NCBI GenBank assembly: GCA_947624535.1
Contig: CANQKU010000074.1
Span: 1 to 5,284 of the forward strand
Source: an uncultured Bacilli bacterium
GTDB lineage: Bacteria > Bacillota_I > Bacilli_A > RF39 > UBA660
Direction: 5' to 3'
DNA: 5,284 nt
Below the pieces are notes generated by a model. That model saw only the letters and a list, made by a program, of their open reading frames with translations. It was not told the origin of the DNA and did not search any database. The translations under genes and the position numbers were made by a program. Below, piece after piece: positions 4,933-5,284 of this stretch (its first letter is position 1; each line of letters begins with the position of its first letter).

Positions 4933-5284
4933 ATGTTAAATATATTTAAAAAATTATTTGATACTGAATATAAAGAATTAAAAAGATTTAGAAAAATTGC
5001 TGATGAAATAGATGCTCTAGATCCTGAAATATCTAAATTAAGTGATGAAGAATTAAAAGAATACACTAATGTCTTTAAAGAAAGACTATTAAATGGAGAA
5101 ACCTTAGAAGATATCTTAGTAGAAGCATTTGCTGTATGCCGTGAAGCTGCATATAGGACCGTAGGTATGAAACCATTCTATTGCCAAATATTAGGTGCTC
5201 TAGCAATTCATTATGGTAATATAGCTGAGATGAAAACTGGTGAAGGTAAAACCCTAACTGAAACTTTACCAGCATATAAAAATG
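4933..5284 (+). CDS. secA: Preprotein translocase ATPase SecA, N-terminal part (3' end outside window)
   Basis: The first 117 residues of SecA are present before the window ends. SecA is the cytoplasmic motor that drives unfolded preproteins through SecYEG. The start at ATG 4933 is supported by GGAGATGAT (4920-4928). The N-terminus MLNIFKKLFDTEYKELKRF is the usual membrane- and SecY-binding helix. REAAYRTVGMKPFYCQILGA (70-89) contains the conserved Gln of the Q-motif (Gln85), and HYGNIAEMKTGEGKTL (93-108) contains the Walker A motif with Lys106. The otherwise common Trp after REAA is Tyr here. Usual SecA length is about 800 residues or more, so most of the gene is outside. The TasA-like preproteins upstream presumably use this Sec route, but the adjacency to hpf-secA is the ordinary housekeeping order. 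Confidence 0.97.
   Translation, partial: MLNIFKKLFDTEYKELKRFRKIADEIDALDPEISKLSDEELKEYTNVFKERLLNGETLEDILVEAFAVCREAAYRTVGMKPFYCQILGALAIHYGNIAEMKTGEGKTLTETLPAYKN

Noticed and set aside
5075..5275. Minus-strand open frame opposite secA
   Set aside because: It overlaps the strongly conserved SecA nucleotide-binding region and has no start signal or recognisable product.
1..5284. CRISPR array, tRNA, rRNA or insertion sequence
   Set aside because: No regularly spaced identical repeats, no cloverleaf-like or rRNA segments, and no transposase frame or terminal inverted repeats were seen.

Overview
The window is strongly AT-rich, uses the standard bacterial code (TGG for Trp, no in-frame TGA) and has Shine-Dalgarno sites of the AGAAAGGAGGTGATCC type. 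It ends in the gene pair hpf-secA, which is typical of low-GC Bacillota. The source is most likely a member of the Bacilli or a related low-GC gut-type lineage. That placement is inferred from gene order and composition; no marker in the window fixes the genus.

Layout, all genes on the + strand. Positions 1-294 are the 3' end of a secreted beta-rich protein of the TasA/camelysin type, followed by a strong hairpin terminator (301-339). Next comes a tight three-gene cluster: a second, smaller TasA-like protein (379-936, TTG start), a SipW-like (ER-type, Ser/His) signal peptidase with an unusual acidic, disordered cytoplasmic N-terminal extension of about 230 residues (950-2227), and a 595-residue membrane-targeted protein (2238-4025). 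The last protein combines a SipW-type signal segment, about six DG..(I/V)TYY..GSA beta repeats, a Pro-rich linker and a C-terminal TasA-like beta-sandwich. A 34-codon gene with a strong ribosome-binding site follows (4106-4210), and its last codons form the left arm of a terminator (4186-4225). The long ribosome hibernation factor gene hpf (4329-4856) has its own promoter and terminator. secA begins at 4933 and runs off the right edge just after the Walker A motif.

Together the first four genes look like a self-contained extracellular fibre or matrix system: a dedicated signal peptidase next to at least three candidate substrates. This resembles the tapA-sipW-tasA logic of Bacillus subtilis, but with different gene order, a much larger repeat protein and an enlarged peptidase. 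The intergenic terminator after the first TasA-like gene could set a high ratio of main subunit to peptidase and accessory subunits. hpf and secA are ordinary housekeeping genes and are probably unrelated to the fibre locus except by position.
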